Below are positions 1-10,651 of a stretch of 64,000 nucleotides of DNA, piece after piece; position 1 is the first letter of the stretch, and each line of letters begins with the position of its first letter. This DNA is from JAOEGB01 sp041262585 (GTDB lineage: Bacteria; Actinomycetota; Actinomycetes; Streptosporangiales; Streptosporangiaceae), in contig NZ_JBGCBZ010000005.1 of NCBI RefSeq assembly GCF_041262585.1, forward strand, positions 62,001-126,000, in the 5' to 3' direction. The position numbers and the translations under genes are program-made. The notes beneath the pieces were generated by a model. It had not been told where the DNA came from. It made no database searches and saw nothing but the letters and a program-made list of their open reading frames with translations.

Positions 1-537
1 CGGGGTGAGCTCGGCCGGCTTGAGCACGACCGTGTTGCCGAGCGCCAGCGCGGGGCCCAGGGGGCGCAGCGCGAGGACGATCGGGAAGTTCCACGGGATG
101 ATCGCGGCGACGACGCCGAGCGGGACGCGCTGGTTCAGGATGAGCTTGCCCGGCTTGAACGCCGGGAGCAGGTCGCCGCCTGCGCGCCTGGCCAGCGAGG
201 CCGACTCCAGGAACTTGCCGATCGCGGCGTTGATCTCGCCCCTGGCCTTGCCGCGGACCCCTCCGGTCTCGCGCATCAGCATCTCTTCGAACTCGCCGGC
301 GCGCCGCTCCAGGATCGCCGCCGCGCGGCGAAGCACCGCGGCGCGCTCCTCGCCCAGCAGCGCCGCCCACGCGGGCTGTGCCCGTACGGCGGCCGCCACG
401 GCCCTGTCCACGTCGGAGGCGTCACCCAGGGCGTACGTGCCGATCTCGGCGCCGGTGGCCTTCTCGGTCACGGGCGCGGTGGCCGCTCCGGGAACCCAGG
501 AGCCGTCGATGTAGTGCCTGCCGTCGGAGATTCTCAT
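1..537 (-). CDS. Aldehyde dehydrogenase, N-terminal part (cut by window edge)
   Basis: This is the first 179 residues of an NAD(P)-dependent aldehyde dehydrogenase; the catalytic cysteine and C-terminus lie outside the window. The reading shows the usual N-terminal YIDGSW start, and near residue 150 the family motif IIPWNFP followed by LALGNTVVLKPAELTP, which forms part of the cofactor site. The ATG (537-535) directly follows the TAA stop of the upstream permease gene, so translation is probably coupled and the enzyme is the last visible gene of the sugar-transport operon. It would oxidise an aldehyde made during breakdown of the imported substrate; which aldehyde is unknown. Confidence 0.9.
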   Translation of the reverse strand, partial: MRISDGRHYIDGSWVPGAATAPVTEKATGAEIGTYALGDASDVDRAVAAAVRAQPAWAALLGEERAAVLRRAAAILERRAGEFEEMLMRETGGVRGKARGEINAAIGKFLESASLARRAGGDLLPAFKPGKLILNQRVPLGVVAAIIPWNFPIVLALRPLGPALALGNTVVLKPAELTP

Positions 538-1398
538 TTATTTGATTCCTCCTGCCGTGACCCCGGCGACCACGAGCCGCTGGGACCACAAGAACACGAT
601 CAAAGGAGGCAGCATGGCGAGCGTGGAGAACGCCATCGCACCGCCCCAGTCGCTGGTGTTGGCGCCGAAGAAGCCCCACAGGCCCGTGGTCACCGGGCGC
701 ATGCTGTCCTCGGTCGCCAGCGTCAGCGCGAACACCAGGTCGCCCCAGCCCCACAGGAAGGCCAGCACGGCGACCGTCGCCAGCCCCGGCCGCGCGAGCG
801 GCACGATGACCCGCAGGAACGCGCCGAACTCCGAGCACCCGTCGATGCGGGCCGCCTCCGAGAACTCCTTGGGGATGCGGGCGAAGGTCGGCCGCAGCAG
901 CACGATCGCGTACGGCAACGCGAGCGTGGTGTCCGCGAGGATCAGCCCGATGTAGCTGTCGGTGAGGCCCAGCCGGCCGAAGATCACGAACAGCGGCGTG
1001 GCCAGCATGATGGCCGGGAACATGAGGCTGCTGAGGCTGAGCGTCATGAGCAGCGACTTGCCCCGCAGCCGGAGCTTCGCCAGCGCGTACGCCGCGGGGG
1101 CGGCCAGCGCCAGGGTCAGGACCATCGTGCCGGTGGCCACCACGAAGCTGTTGAAGATGTAGCGGAGCACCCGCGGGTCGCCGAACACCCGGTCCATCCA
1201 CGACGACAGGTCGATGTCGATGGGCACGATCTGCGGCGGCACCGCCCGGATCGCCGGCTGCGTCTTCACCGACGCGGTGACCATCCAGTAGATCGGGAAC
1301 AGGTAGACGGCGACGAGGCCGATCCCGACGACGGTCGACCATCTGGCCGACCGCCGGGCCGGCCCTCTTGCCTGCATGGTCCGGCTGCTAGGCGGCAT
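538..1398 (-). CDS. Carbohydrate ABC transporter permease (MalG type)
   Basis: A 286-residue integral membrane protein of the binding-protein-dependent transport family, one half of the channel of a CUT1-type sugar importer. About six hydrophobic segments are visible, starting with VVGIGLVAVYLFPIYWMV near residue 25. The cytoplasmic EAA loop that docks the ATPase reads EAARIDGCSEFGAFLRVIVP (around residues 185-205). Its start overlaps the end of the MalF-type gene by 11 nt and its TAA stop abuts the aldehyde dehydrogenase ATG, which places it inside one operon. No dedicated MalK-type ATPase lies in this operon, so a shared ATPase encoded elsewhere is likely. Confidence 0.93.
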   Translation of the reverse strand: MPPSSRTMQARGPARRSARWSTVVGIGLVAVYLFPIYWMVTASVKTQPAIRAVPPQIVPIDIDLSSWMDRVFGDPRVLRYIFNSFVVATGTMVLTLALAAPAAYALAKLRLRGKSLLMTLSLSSLMFPAIMLATPLFVIFGRLGLTDSYIGLILADTTLALPYAIVLLRPTFARIPKEFSEAARIDGCSEFGAFLRVIVPLARPGLATVAVLAFLWGWGDLVFALTLATEDSMRPVTTGLWGFFGANTSDWGGAMAFSTLAMLPPLIVFLWSQRLVVAGVTAGGIK

Positions 1399-2374
1399 GA
1401 TCCTCCTCCCTGCGAAGGGCGGCCAGGTAGAGCAGCGAGAGCACCAGCAGCACCAGGAAGATCACGTTCAGCACGGCCGCGCCCTTGCCGAACAGGAACT
1501 GGAGGAACACCAGCTTGTAGGCGAGCGTCGGGAGCACCTCGCTGGCGTTGGCCGGGCCGCCCTGCGTGGCGATCCAGATCAGGTCGAAGTTCTTGAACGT
1601 GAAGATCAGGCTGAGGATCGCGGCCGCCAGGAACGTCGGCCGCAACAGCGGCACGGTGATGTGGCGGAACCGCCGCCAGCCGGTCGCGCCGTCGATCTGC
1701 GCGGCCTCGTGCAGCGAGTGCGGGATGGCGGTGAGCCCGGCCAGCAGCGTGACCATGGCGAACGGGATGCCGAGCCAGACCTGGATCCCGATGATGGCGG
1801 GCAGCGCCCACGTCCGGTCGGCCAGCCAGTACACCGGCTCGTGCTGGAGCCCCAGCAGCGAGAAGACCCAGTTGACGAACCCGGTCCTGCCGTCGAGCAG
1901 CCACCGGAACACCTCGGCGGAGACGACGATCGGGATCGCGTAGCCGATGAGGTAGAGCGAACGGGTCGTCGTCGCGCCCGGGAAGGAGCGGACGTAGAAC
2001 AGGGCGAGCGCCAGGCCGATCAGGAGTTGCAGGGCCACCGCCGCGAGCGCGTAGATGACCGAGTGGACGGCCGCGTCGACGAACTGGGAGTCGCCGAGCG
2101 CCTGCCGGTAGTTCTCCAGCCCGACCCACTGGCCGTCGCCGCTGAGCAGGTTGACCGCGGTGACGTCCTTGAAGGACGTCAGCACGTTGAGCACCATGGG
2201 GTAGGCCAGGAGCCCGGCCATGTAGACGAGGGCGGGCAGGACGAACAGGTACGGCGTCAGGGCGCGGCGGAACGCCGCGCCCCTTCTCTTCGGGGAGGGC
2301 ACGGCCGCCCTGGCGGGGGCCGTGCCCTTCTCGAAGGACGCGTCGTGCTTCACGAAGGTCGTTCCCGGCTTCAT
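1388..2374 (-). CDS. Carbohydrate ABC transporter permease (MalF type)
   Basis: A 328-residue membrane permease partner of the MalG-type protein. After a basic cytoplasmic N-terminus of about 45 residues, hydrophobic segments begin at TPYLFVLPALVYMAGLLAYP. The EAA motif EAAQIDGATGWRRFRHITVP is near residues 215-235. It lies 30 nt downstream of the binding-protein gene and overlaps the next permease by 11 nt. The start ATG at 2374 has only a weak ribosome-binding site, so the exact start is uncertain; the conserved membrane domain is not affected. Confidence 0.92.
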   Translation of the reverse strand: MKPGTTFVKHDASFEKGTAPARAAVPSPKRRGAAFRRALTPYLFVLPALVYMAGLLAYPMVLNVLTSFKDVTAVNLLSGDGQWVGLENYRQALGDSQFVDAAVHSVIYALAAVALQLLIGLALALFYVRSFPGATTTRSLYLIGYAIPIVVSAEVFRWLLDGRTGFVNWVFSLLGLQHEPVYWLADRTWALPAIIGIQVWLGIPFAMVTLLAGLTAIPHSLHEAAQIDGATGWRRFRHITVPLLRPTFLAAAILSLIFTFKNFDLIWIATQGGPANASEVLPTLAYKLVFLQFLFGKGAAVLNVIFLVLLVLSLLYLAALRREEDHAA

Positions 2375-2404
2375 GAATCGCTTCGCATCATGCGTTGTTC
2401 CATC

Positions 2405-3667
2405 TCATGAGGTGCCGAGCAGGGGCTGGATCTTGCCCTTGGCCTCGGCGGCCGCGTCCTGCGGGCTCTTCGCCCCGGAGAGGACCTGCTGCTCCATGGT
2501 CCAGACGACCTCGGAGATCTGGGCGTACTTCGGACCGTAGGCCCCGCGCGGCCGCGCGGACGGCATCTGCTGGGCGAACGCCTTCACCATCGGGTGCCAG
2601 AGCCAGGCCGGGTCGTCGAGGGTGTCCTTGCGGTTCGGGATGCTGCTCAGACCCTCGGAGATCTCCGTACGGCTGTTCGCCGGGTCGGCGAGCCAGTCGG
2701 TGAGCTTCCAGACGGCGTCGACGTTGGCGTTCTTGCCGACCGCCCACACCTCGCCGCCCAGCGGGGAGGCGGTGCCGCCCTTGCCGGCGGGCCACGGGCT
2801 GACGTCCCACTCGAACTTGCCCTTCTCGACCGAGCCGAGCACCCACGGGCCGTTGAACATCATCGCGCACAGGCCCGAGCCGAACTGGTCGCCCACGTCG
2901 GACTGGCCCCACTGAAGGACGGACTTCGGCGCGCTCTTGTCCTTGTTGACCAGCGCGTCCACGTAGGTGAGCGCGTCGACGCTGGCCTGGTCGCCGAGGG
3001 TCGGGACGTCGCCGCCGGCCTGCCAGATCATCGGCAGGAACGTGAAGGTGCCCTCCTCGGTGGGCGCGGCGGAGAAGCAGATGCCGGAGTGCTTGGAATC
3101 GGTCAGCTTCTTGGCGTCGGCGCGCAGCTCGTCCCAGTTCTGCGGGGGCGTGGAGAGCCCGGCCGCCTTGAACAGGTCCTTGTTGTACCAGAGCGCCGTC
3201 GTGTTGCTCCGGAACGGGACGCCGTAGAACTTGTTGTCGAACTGCACGCTCTTGATGACGAAGTCAAGGTACTTGTCCTTGCTCGCCCACGTGGACATCT
3301 TGCTGGTCAGGTCCGCCAGCGCGCCCTGGGAGGCGAAGACCGGCACGTCGCTGTTGTCGATGGCGGCGATGTCGGGGAACTTGCCCGTCGCGGCGGCCTG
3401 GAGCAACTTGGTGCGGAAGTCGGCGAAACCGATCGCGGTGCGCTGGATGTCCACGCCGGGGTGGGTGTCCTCGTACTTCTTGATCAGCGCGTTCACCGCC
3501 GCGTCGGACTGCGGCGAGTAGCCGAAGTAGTCCCACCAGGTGATGGTGACCTTGTCACTGCCCCCCTGGTCCTGCTTTGGTGTGTCACCACCGGATCCGC
3601 CGGTTCCGCACGCGGTCAGAGCGGATAAAGCGGCGATCGCGGCGACGGCGCGACAGGTCCAGTTCAT
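2405..3667 (-). CDS. Extracellular sugar-binding lipoprotein (family 1)
   Basis: A 420-residue solute-binding lipoprotein that would capture a carbohydrate outside the membrane and hand it to the MalF/MalG-type permeases. The N-terminus has a lipoprotein signal peptide ending in the lipobox LTAC with the lipidated Cys at residue 20, followed by a Gly/Ser-rich linker. The mature protein begins KVTITWWDYFGYSPQSDAAV, typical of family 1 binding proteins. The ATG (3667-3665) shares its A with the TAA stop of the upstream oxidoreductase gene, so the two are translationally coupled. The substrate cannot be read from the sequence. Confidence 0.95.
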   Translation of the reverse strand: MNWTCRAVAAIAALSALTACGTGGSGGDTPKQDQGGSDKVTITWWDYFGYSPQSDAAVNALIKKYEDTHPGVDIQRTAIGFADFRTKLLQAAATGKFPDIAAIDNSDVPVFASQGALADLTSKMSTWASKDKYLDFVIKSVQFDNKFYGVPFRSNTTALWYNKDLFKAAGLSTPPQNWDELRADAKKLTDSKHSGICFSAAPTEEGTFTFLPMIWQAGGDVPTLGDQASVDALTYVDALVNKDKSAPKSVLQWGQSDVGDQFGSGLCAMMFNGPWVLGSVEKGKFEWDVSPWPAGKGGTASPLGGEVWAVGKNANVDAVWKLTDWLADPANSRTEISEGLSSIPNRKDTLDDPAWLWHPMVKAFAQQMPSARPRGAYGPKYAQISEVVWTMEQQVLSGAKSPQDAAAEAKGKIQPLLGTS

Positions 3668-4734
3668 TATGAGGTCTCCCTTTCAAGGAAGCGGCGGTAT
3701 TGATCCCGGTCCACCGGGAGGTGAACCTCTCCGCGCTCGTCGGCGGAGAGCTGGATGGCGTTGGCGAGTTCCACTGACGCCAGTGCCGAACGGCCGGCCC
3801 CCAGCGGAGGCTCCTCGCCCCGGAGTGCCCGGTCGAGGTTCTCGTAGAGGTCGGTGTGAGTCCCACGACGTCCGGTCACGGATTCGAGGCGCTCCTCCGA
3901 CGGCGCGGCGTAGGGGTCGCCGGGGTCGGCCGCGTAGTCGCGGAAGTCCACGGCGCTACGCCAGAGGTCGAGTCTGCCGGGGGTGAGCCGCATGCGGCCC
4001 GCCGTGCCCGTCAGCTCGATGCGCTGGACCTCGTCGGCCGCCGCCGTGGTCACGTGGAGCGTGCCGTACGCCCCACCTGTCCATTCGAGCAGCGCGGCCG
4101 CCGTGTCCTGGGTCTGGACGGGATGCTGGACGACCCGGGTCCGCGCGGTGACGCGGTCCGGGAGGCCGGCGAGCAGGCACAGCAGGTCCAGGTCGTGCTG
4201 ACCCTGGTTGACAAGCACGCCCCCGCCCTCCCCCGCCCATGTTCCGCGCCACGGCGCGGTGCCGAAGTAGGACGACCGGCGTGGCCACGACGACACCAGC
4301 TCGACGCGGCGGACCTCCCCGAGGAAACCTTCCGCTATCAGCCGCTGGGCGTGCCGCACCTCCGGCCGGGCCCGTTGCTGGAGCGCGACGGCGAGCAGGC
4401 GGTCCGCCCGCTCGGCCTCCGCGCACATCTGGTCGGCGTCGGCCGCGGTGACCGCGATCGGCTTCTCGACCAGGACGTGTAGGCCGGCCCGCAGGCACCG
4501 CACCACGAGATCGTGGTGCAGGCGATGCGGCGCCAGCACGACGGCGACGTCGGCGGGCTGCGCCAGCAGCTCGTCCAAGTCGTCGAAGGCGGAACAGCCC
4601 AGCTCGGCTGCCGCCCGTTTGGCCTTCTCGGTGTCCACATCGTGGACGCCCACGACGGACCCGCCGATGGCGGCCACACCTGGAAGGTGCATGTGCCAGA
4701 CGTTGGCACCCACACCGACCACGACCAGTCGCAT
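3667..4734 (-). CDS. Gfo/Idh/MocA family NAD(P)-dependent oxidoreductase
   Basis: A 355-residue dehydrogenase of the glucose-fructose oxidoreductase / inositol dehydrogenase / MocA family. The Rossmann nucleotide-binding motif VVGVGANVW is at residues 4-12, and the family signature VEKPIAV, whose lysine is catalytic, follows near residue 95. A substrate-binding domain fills the rest. It is the first gene of the minus-strand operon, with an AGGAG ribosome-binding site about 7 nt before the ATG. Position at the head of a sugar-uptake operon suggests it oxidises the imported sugar or cyclitol. The substrate is an open question. Confidence 0.93.
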   Translation of the reverse strand: MRLVVVGVGANVWHMHLPGVAAIGGSVVGVHDVDTEKAKRAAAELGCSAFDDLDELLAQPADVAVVLAPHRLHHDLVVRCLRAGLHVLVEKPIAVTAADADQMCAEAERADRLLAVALQQRARPEVRHAQRLIAEGFLGEVRRVELVSSWPRRSSYFGTAPWRGTWAGEGGGVLVNQGQHDLDLLCLLAGLPDRVTARTRVVQHPVQTQDTAAALLEWTGGAYGTLHVTTAAADEVQRIELTGTAGRMRLTPGRLDLWRSAVDFRDYAADPGDPYAAPSEERLESVTGRRGTHTDLYENLDRALRGEEPPLGAGRSALASVELANAIQLSADERGEVHLPVDRDQYRRFLERETS

Positions 4735-4787
4735 GTCGATCTCCTTGGTGACGCTTCAGGGAGGGGCGGAAAGCGCCAGACCGCGGA

Positions 4788-4799
4788 GAAAGCGGTTAC
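4788..4799. promoter_or_regulatory. Putative LacI-family operator (minus-strand operon)
   Basis: GAAAGCGGTTAC differs at one base from the operator GAAACCGGTTAC found at 10652-10663 and (inverted) at 4890-4901. It lies between the predicted minus-strand promoter and the oxidoreductase gene, where a bound repressor would block transcription. The assignment to the LacI-type regulator encoded at 9567-10556 is inferred from shared sequence and proximity. Confidence 0.6.
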
Positions 4800-4817
4800 A
4801 AGCGACGCGGTAGAGGG

Positions 4818-4847
4818 TTTGTACTCCCGACAGAACAAGCATGTCAA
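4818..4847 (-). promoter_or_regulatory. Predicted promoter of the Gfo/Idh-MalFG operon
   Basis: On the minus strand a perfect -35 hexamer TTGACA (4847-4842) is followed after 18 nt by TACAAA (4823-4818), four of six matches to the -10 consensus. Transcription would start near 4811 and give a leader of about 75 nt that contains the operator at 4788-4799. Confidence 0.5.
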
Positions 4848-4882
4848 GAAATATCGGCATGTGATCAACAAAGGTGACCACC

Positions 4883-4911
4883 TTGACAAGTAACCGGTTT
4901 CACAGCAAGGT
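4883..4911 (+). promoter_or_regulatory. Predicted promoter of the ribose-type ABC operon
   Basis: A perfect -35 TTGACA (4883-4888) is followed after 17 nt by CAAGGT (4906-4911), a fit to the loose TANNNT-like actinobacterial -10. The spacer is filled almost exactly by the operator GTAACCGGTTTC, the classical arrangement for repression by steric block. Confidence 0.5.
4890..4901. promoter_or_regulatory. Putative LacI-family operator in promoter spacer
   Basis: GTAACCGGTTTC contains the perfect palindrome AACCGGTT and is the exact reverse complement of the operator in front of the CoA-transferase gene (10652-10663). It sits between the -35 and -10 elements of the plus-strand promoter. Confidence 0.65.
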
Positions 4912-4922
4912 GGCCCCTGGGT

Positions 4923-4936
4923 GGAAAGCGCTTGCC
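4923..4936. promoter_or_regulatory. Second palindromic site, LacI-operator-like
   Basis: GGAAAGCGCTTGCC is a 14-bp palindrome with one mismatched pair and a perfect AAGCGCTT core. It resembles general LacI/GalR operators but differs from the CCGG-centred set nearby, so it may be bound by a different regulator or be an auxiliary site. It lies just downstream of the predicted plus-strand start point. Confidence 0.45.
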
Positions 4937-4972
4937 GACGGAGGCTGATCCTTTCACGCCCAGGAGTCCCGA

Positions 4973-6435
<1,463 letters not shown>

Positions 6436-6439
<4 letters not shown>

Positions 6440-7428
6440 ACGCATCCCCCTCCGGCCTCCCCCTCTCCGCCACCTCTCTCAGACGCCGGGCGGAGGGCAC
6501 CAGCCTTCCGGTTTGGCTGGTGTTGGCACTGGTCTTCGTGGTCGCCTGGGTCGCGGCCGGCACCCGGGGCGGCGACTTCGGCACCGCGGACAACCTGCGC
6601 AACATCGCCCTCCGCTCGGTCGCGCTCGGGCTGGTCGCGGTCGGGCAGACCGTCGTGGTCCTCGCGGGGTCGCTGGACCTCTCGGTGGCCTACGTCGTGA
6701 GCCTGTCCGCCATGGCCTGCTCGGTCGTGATGGCCGGCCAGACCGGGCTCATCGTGCCGGGGGTGCTCACCGCACTGCTGCTCGGCGTGGCCGTGGGCCT
6801 CGCCAACGGGCTGGTGATCACGCGGCTCAAGGTCAACCCCTTCATCGCCACCCTCGGCGTCTCGCTCGTGCTGCGCGGTCTGCTCAACGCGACGTTCGAC
6901 AACTTCGCCGGGGCCGTGCCGGAGGAGTTCCAGGCCCTCGGCTACGACCTGGTGGCCGGGATCCCGGTGTCGGTGGTGATGCTCGTGGCGGTCGTCGCGG
7001 TCGCGTGGTTCCTCCTGCACCGGACGCCGTTCGGGCACCACCTCTACGCGGTGGGCGGCGACCCGGAGTCGGCCCGCATGTCGGGCATCCGGTCGGGCCG
7101 CGTACTGGTCTCCGCGCACGTGCTGTGCGCCCTCTGCACGGCGGCGAGCGGCGTTTTCCTCGCCAGCCGCCTCGGCGCGGGCGCGCCGTGGGTCGGGCCC
7201 GACGGCGGATACGACCTGGAGTCGATCGCGGCCGTGGTTCTCGGCGGGACGGCCCTCACCGGCGGGCGGGGGCGGCTGCTGGGCACGGTCGCGGCGGTGC
7301 TCATCCTCGCGGTCGTCGACTCGGTGTTCAACCAGTTCCAGGCCGATCCGTTCCTCCGCACGCTGGTCCGCGGCCTGATCATCGTGGGCGCCGTCGCCCT
7401 GTACGCCTATCGGGGTGGTCGCCGATGA
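6436..7428 (+). CDS. Ribose-type ABC transporter permease 1
   Basis: A 330-residue RbsC-type inner-membrane permease with about nine to ten hydrophobic segments. The family signature is visible near residues 75-90 (VVVLAGSLDLSVAYVVSLSA) and the C-terminal GGTALTGGRGRLLGTVAA region is typical. I chose GTG 6436, which overlaps the ATPase stop as GTGA; an upstream extension in the same frame only shadows the ATPase gene. The next permease starts inside its stop codon (ATGA), so the operon is tightly coupled. Confidence 0.94.
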
Positions 7429-8360
7429 CGGGAATGCCTGTTACGGGAGCGTGGCGGCGCGTCCCGGCGATCTGGCTGGTGCTGCTCATCGTCACCGCGG
7501 TGATCATCTGGCGGAACCCGTCGTTCGCCGAGCCCGTGTCACTGCTGACCTTCCTGAAGCGGTCCGCTCCGCTGATCGTCCTGACGGCCGGGCAGCTCTT
7601 CGTGATCGTCACGGGCGAGTTCGACCTGTCCGCCGGCGCGCTGATCACCACCTGCGTCGTGGTCGCGGCCAAGGTGTCCGCGGGCGACCCCGCCCTCACC
7701 TGGCCGGTCATCGGGCTGCTGGCGCTGCTCGGCGCGGGGGTAGGGCTGGTCAACGGCCTCGTGACGACCCTCCTGCGGGTGCCGTCGTTCATCACGACGC
7801 TCGGCATGATGCTCGTGCTGAACGGCGCGGTGTTCCTGTGGACCGGCGGCTCCCCGACCGGATCCCTGGCTCCCGAGTTCCGGCAGTACGGCCGCGAGAC
7901 GGGCTACGCCGTGGCCGTGACGGCCGTGGTCGTCGCCGTCGCGTGGCTGCTGCTGCACCGGTCGCGGTTCGGGCACCTGGCGCTGGCCACGGGCGGCGGC
8001 ACCCGGGCCGCCGCTCTCTCCGGCGTCCCCGTGGCACGGATGCGCATCATCGCCTTCGTCATCTCCGGGCTCTCGGCCGTCGTCGCGGCGATCCTGCTCG
8101 CCGGCTTCGCGGGCCTGTCCAAAGAGGCGGGCGCGGGTTACGAATTCCAGGCAATCTCCGCGGTCGTCCTCGGCGGCGCCGTGCTCGGCGGCGGGCGTGG
8201 GACCGCCGGCGGAGCGGTCGCCGGCGCGCTCACCCTCCAGTGCCTGTTCACCCTTCTCAACCTCCTGGGCCTGGAGAAGCCCCTCCGGGACACCGTCCAG
8301 GGTGTCCTGATCATTCTGGCGGCGGCCTTCGCCGCCTACCGCCTGCGTAAGGAACAGTGA
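7425..8360 (+). CDS. Ribose-type ABC transporter permease 2
   Basis: A 311-residue RbsC-type permease, the second of an adjacent pair that probably forms a heterodimeric channel. The signature FVIVTGEFDLSAGALITT appears near residue 65, and the C-terminal VVLGGAVLGGGRGTAGGAVA near residue 265. The start ATG 7425 overlaps the preceding stop. The gene ends in TGA overlapping the ATG of the binding protein. Two distinct permeases in one CUT2 system are known in other actinobacterial and proteobacterial sugar importers. Confidence 0.94.
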   Translation: MTGMPVTGAWRRVPAIWLVLLIVTAVIIWRNPSFAEPVSLLTFLKRSAPLIVLTAGQLFVIVTGEFDLSAGALITTCVVVAAKVSAGDPALTWPVIGLLALLGAGVGLVNGLVTTLLRVPSFITTLGMMLVLNGAVFLWTGGSPTGSLAPEFRQYGRETGYAVAVTAVVVAVAWLLLHRSRFGHLALATGGGTRAAALSGVPVARMRIIAFVISGLSAVVAAILLAGFAGLSKEAGAGYEFQAISAVVLGGAVLGGGRGTAGGAVAGALTLQCLFTLLNLLGLEKPLRDTVQGVLIILAAAFAAYRLRKEQ

Positions 8361-9547
8361 TGCCGAACAGACTCGCCGCCCTGCTGGCGGTGGCCGTGTT
8401 ATCGCTCACGGCCTGCAGCACCACCCGGCCCGCCGGAGGCCCTCCCGCGTCGAGCGCCGCCGCCACGACGGCGTCGGCCCAGCCGACCTCCCAGTTCTTC
8501 GACCAGGCCGCGTACGACAAGCAGCTCGCGTGGCGGAAGGCCACCCCGGCCGGCGACCCGTCGAAGCCGTGGCTGCAGGCCATCGAGCCGCAGATGGCCG
8601 ACACGGCGAAGTTCAAGAAGCCGGGCCCCTGGCACGTGTGCTTCTCCAACGCCGGCGTCGGCAACCCCTGGCGGGTCACCGGCCTGACGACGATGAAGGA
8701 GGAGGTCAAGCTCCACAAGGAGATCGGGGAGTTCACGGTCGTCGACGCCGAGGGCAAGGACGACAAGCAGATCTCCGACATCTCCGACCTGCTCGGCAAG
8801 AAGTGCGACGCGATGATCATCTCGCCGAACACGACCGCGGCCCTCACGCCCGCCGTCGAGAAGGCGTGCCAGAGCGGCGTGCCGGTCGTCGTCTTCGACC
8901 GCGGGGTCACCACGGACTGCCCGGTGAGCTTCGTCCACCCCATCGGCGGCTACGCCTTCGGCGCCGACTCCGCGGAGTTCATCGCGTCCAAGATGCCGAA
9001 GGGCGGCAAGGTCCTCGCCCTGCGGATCCTGCCCGGCGTGGACGTCCTGGAGAACCGCTGGGAGGCCGCGAGGCTGACCTTCCAGCAGGCCGGTGCGAAC
9101 GTCGTGGGCGCCGAGTTCACCGACGGCGACCCCGCCAAGGTGAAGACCATCGTGTCGGACTACCTCCAGCGGTTCGGCGACCTCGACGGCGTCTGGATGG
9201 ACGCGGGCGCCACCACGGTCGCGGCGGTCGAGGCCTTCCAGGACGCCGGCAAGCCCGTGCCGCCGATCAACGGGGAGGACCAGCAGGACTTCCTCGCGCT
9301 GTGGCAGAAGGACAAGCTCACGGCTATGGCCGCGACCTATCCGGTCTACCAGTGGCGGACCGCCGTCATCGCGGCGACCGACATCCTGTCGGGCGAGCAG
9401 GTGCCCAAGGAGTGGGTGCTGCCCGAGCCGGTGATCACCGACCAGAACCTGGCACAGTACGTCACGCCCAACATGCCCCCGCTTTTCTACCCCACCTGTG
9501 GTTGCCAGGACATGCCCGGCTTCCCGCAGACCTGGGGCGGGAAGTAA
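8360..9547 (+). CDS. Sugar-binding lipoprotein, ribose/periplasmic-binding type
   Basis: A 395-residue binding lipoprotein of the CUT2 importer. The signal peptide ends in lipobox LTAC (residues 16-19). After a Ser/Thr/Ala-rich linker, the periplasmic-binding fold is recognised by KCDAMIISPNTTAALTPAVE and VPVVVFDRGV. I chose ATG 8360 because AAGGA sits 6 nt upstream; GTG 8357 is the alternative. It is coupled to the permease gene by a TGATG overlap. Of note are two cysteines near the C-terminus (CGCQDMPG), which could form a disulfide outside the membrane. Confidence 0.93.
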   Translation: MPNRLAALLAVAVLSLTACSTTRPAGGPPASSAAATTASAQPTSQFFDQAAYDKQLAWRKATPAGDPSKPWLQAIEPQMADTAKFKKPGPWHVCFSNAGVGNPWRVTGLTTMKEEVKLHKEIGEFTVVDAEGKDDKQISDISDLLGKKCDAMIISPNTTAALTPAVEKACQSGVPVVVFDRGVTTDCPVSFVHPIGGYAFGADSAEFIASKMPKGGKVLALRILPGVDVLENRWEAARLTFQQAGANVVGAEFTDGDPAKVKTIVSDYLQRFGDLDGVWMDAGATTVAAVEAFQDAGKPVPPINGEDQQDFLALWQKDKLTAMAATYPVYQWRTAVIAATDILSGEQVPKEWVLPEPVITDQNLAQYVTPNMPPLFYPTCGCQDMPGFPQTWGGK

Positions 9548-9566
9548 TCGGATCGAGGAGCACGAA

Positions 9567-10556
9567 GTGAGCACCGAGCGGGTCACGATCAGGCACGTCG
9601 CGCACAGCGCGGGCGTGTCGGTGGCGACCGTTTCCCGGGTCTTCGCCCAGTCGAGCTCGGTGTCGGAGGAGCTGACCGCGCGGGTGCTCGACGCCGCCCG
9701 CCGCCTGGGCTACACGCCGCACGCGGTGGCCCAGAGCCTGGCGAGCGGCCGCACCCGCGTGGTGGGCGTCCTGGTTCCGAACCTGGCCAACCCGTACTTC
9801 TACGCGCTGATCAAGAACATGCTCCACGAGGCCGACCGGGACGGCTACCGCCTCATCGTGGCCGACTCCGACGAGAGCCTGGCGGCCGAGCCCGCGCTCG
9901 GGATGAGCCTGCTCGGCCGGTCCGACGGGCTCATCATGCTGTCCCCGCGTTGTGGCTCGGAGGTGCTGAAGGAGCTGGGCCTCCAGGGCAAGCCGATCAT
10001 GGTGGTCAACCGCCAGATCGACGAGCTGGGCCTGTCGAGCGTCCTGCTCGACAACTTCACCCCGATGCGCCAGCTGGCCATGCACACGGTCGAGCTCGGC
10101 CACCGCCACCTGGTCTACCTGCAGGGGCCGGTCCGGTCGTGGCAGGAGAAGGAGCGGTGGCGGGCGATGCGGTCCCTGCGGGTGCCGGGCGTCACCGTGA
10201 CCCCGATCCGGGCGGGCGGCACCATGGAGAACGGCCGGGCCTCGGCGGAACGAGTGCTGGCCACGGGCTGCACGGCAGTGCTCGCCCACAACGACCTGAC
10301 CGCGATCGGGCTGATCGCCGGCCTCAACGAGCACGGCGTCTCGGTTCCCGGCGACATCTCGGTAACCGGGTTCGACGACATCCCCTTCGCCCGGTTCACC
10401 TCCCCGGCGCTGACCACCGTTCACAGCCCGCAGGAGGACATCGGCCGCGCGACCTGGCGGATGACCGCCGGTCTGCTGCACGGCGACCGGCCGGGCGCGC
10501 GCACCATGCTCACCACCCAACCGGTGATCCGCGCCTCCACGGCCCCCCCGAAGTAA
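9567..10556 (+). CDS. LacI-family transcriptional regulator
   Basis: A 329-residue repressor with an N-terminal LacI helix-turn-helix (VTIRHVAHSAGVSVATVSRV, residues 5-24) followed by hinge helix and a periplasmic-binding-like effector domain (VVGVLVPNLANPYFYAL). I chose GTG 9567 because GAGGAG lies 6 nt upstream; the longer frame adds unconserved residues. The gene follows the binding protein by 19 nt, so it is part of the importer operon. It is the obvious candidate to bind the repeated GAAACCGGTTAC sites in both divergent promoters and before the downstream catabolic genes, with the imported sugar or a derivative as inducer. Confidence 0.94.
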   Translation: MSTERVTIRHVAHSAGVSVATVSRVFAQSSSVSEELTARVLDAARRLGYTPHAVAQSLASGRTRVVGVLVPNLANPYFYALIKNMLHEADRDGYRLIVADSDESLAAEPALGMSLLGRSDGLIMLSPRCGSEVLKELGLQGKPIMVVNRQIDELGLSSVLLDNFTPMRQLAMHTVELGHRHLVYLQGPVRSWQEKERWRAMRSLRVPGVTVTPIRAGGTMENGRASAERVLATGCTAVLAHNDLTAIGLIAGLNEHGVSVPGDISVTGFDDIPFARFTSPALTTVHSPQEDIGRATWRMTAGLLHGDRPGARTMLTTQPVIRASTAPPK

Positions 10557-10651
10557 GCCTCAACAGCCCCTCGGAGCAACCCTCCACGGCCCGGAGAAGG
10601 ACGGCTAGCACAGTGCGGCGGAGGCCGTACAGAACGAACTGATAACGAGGA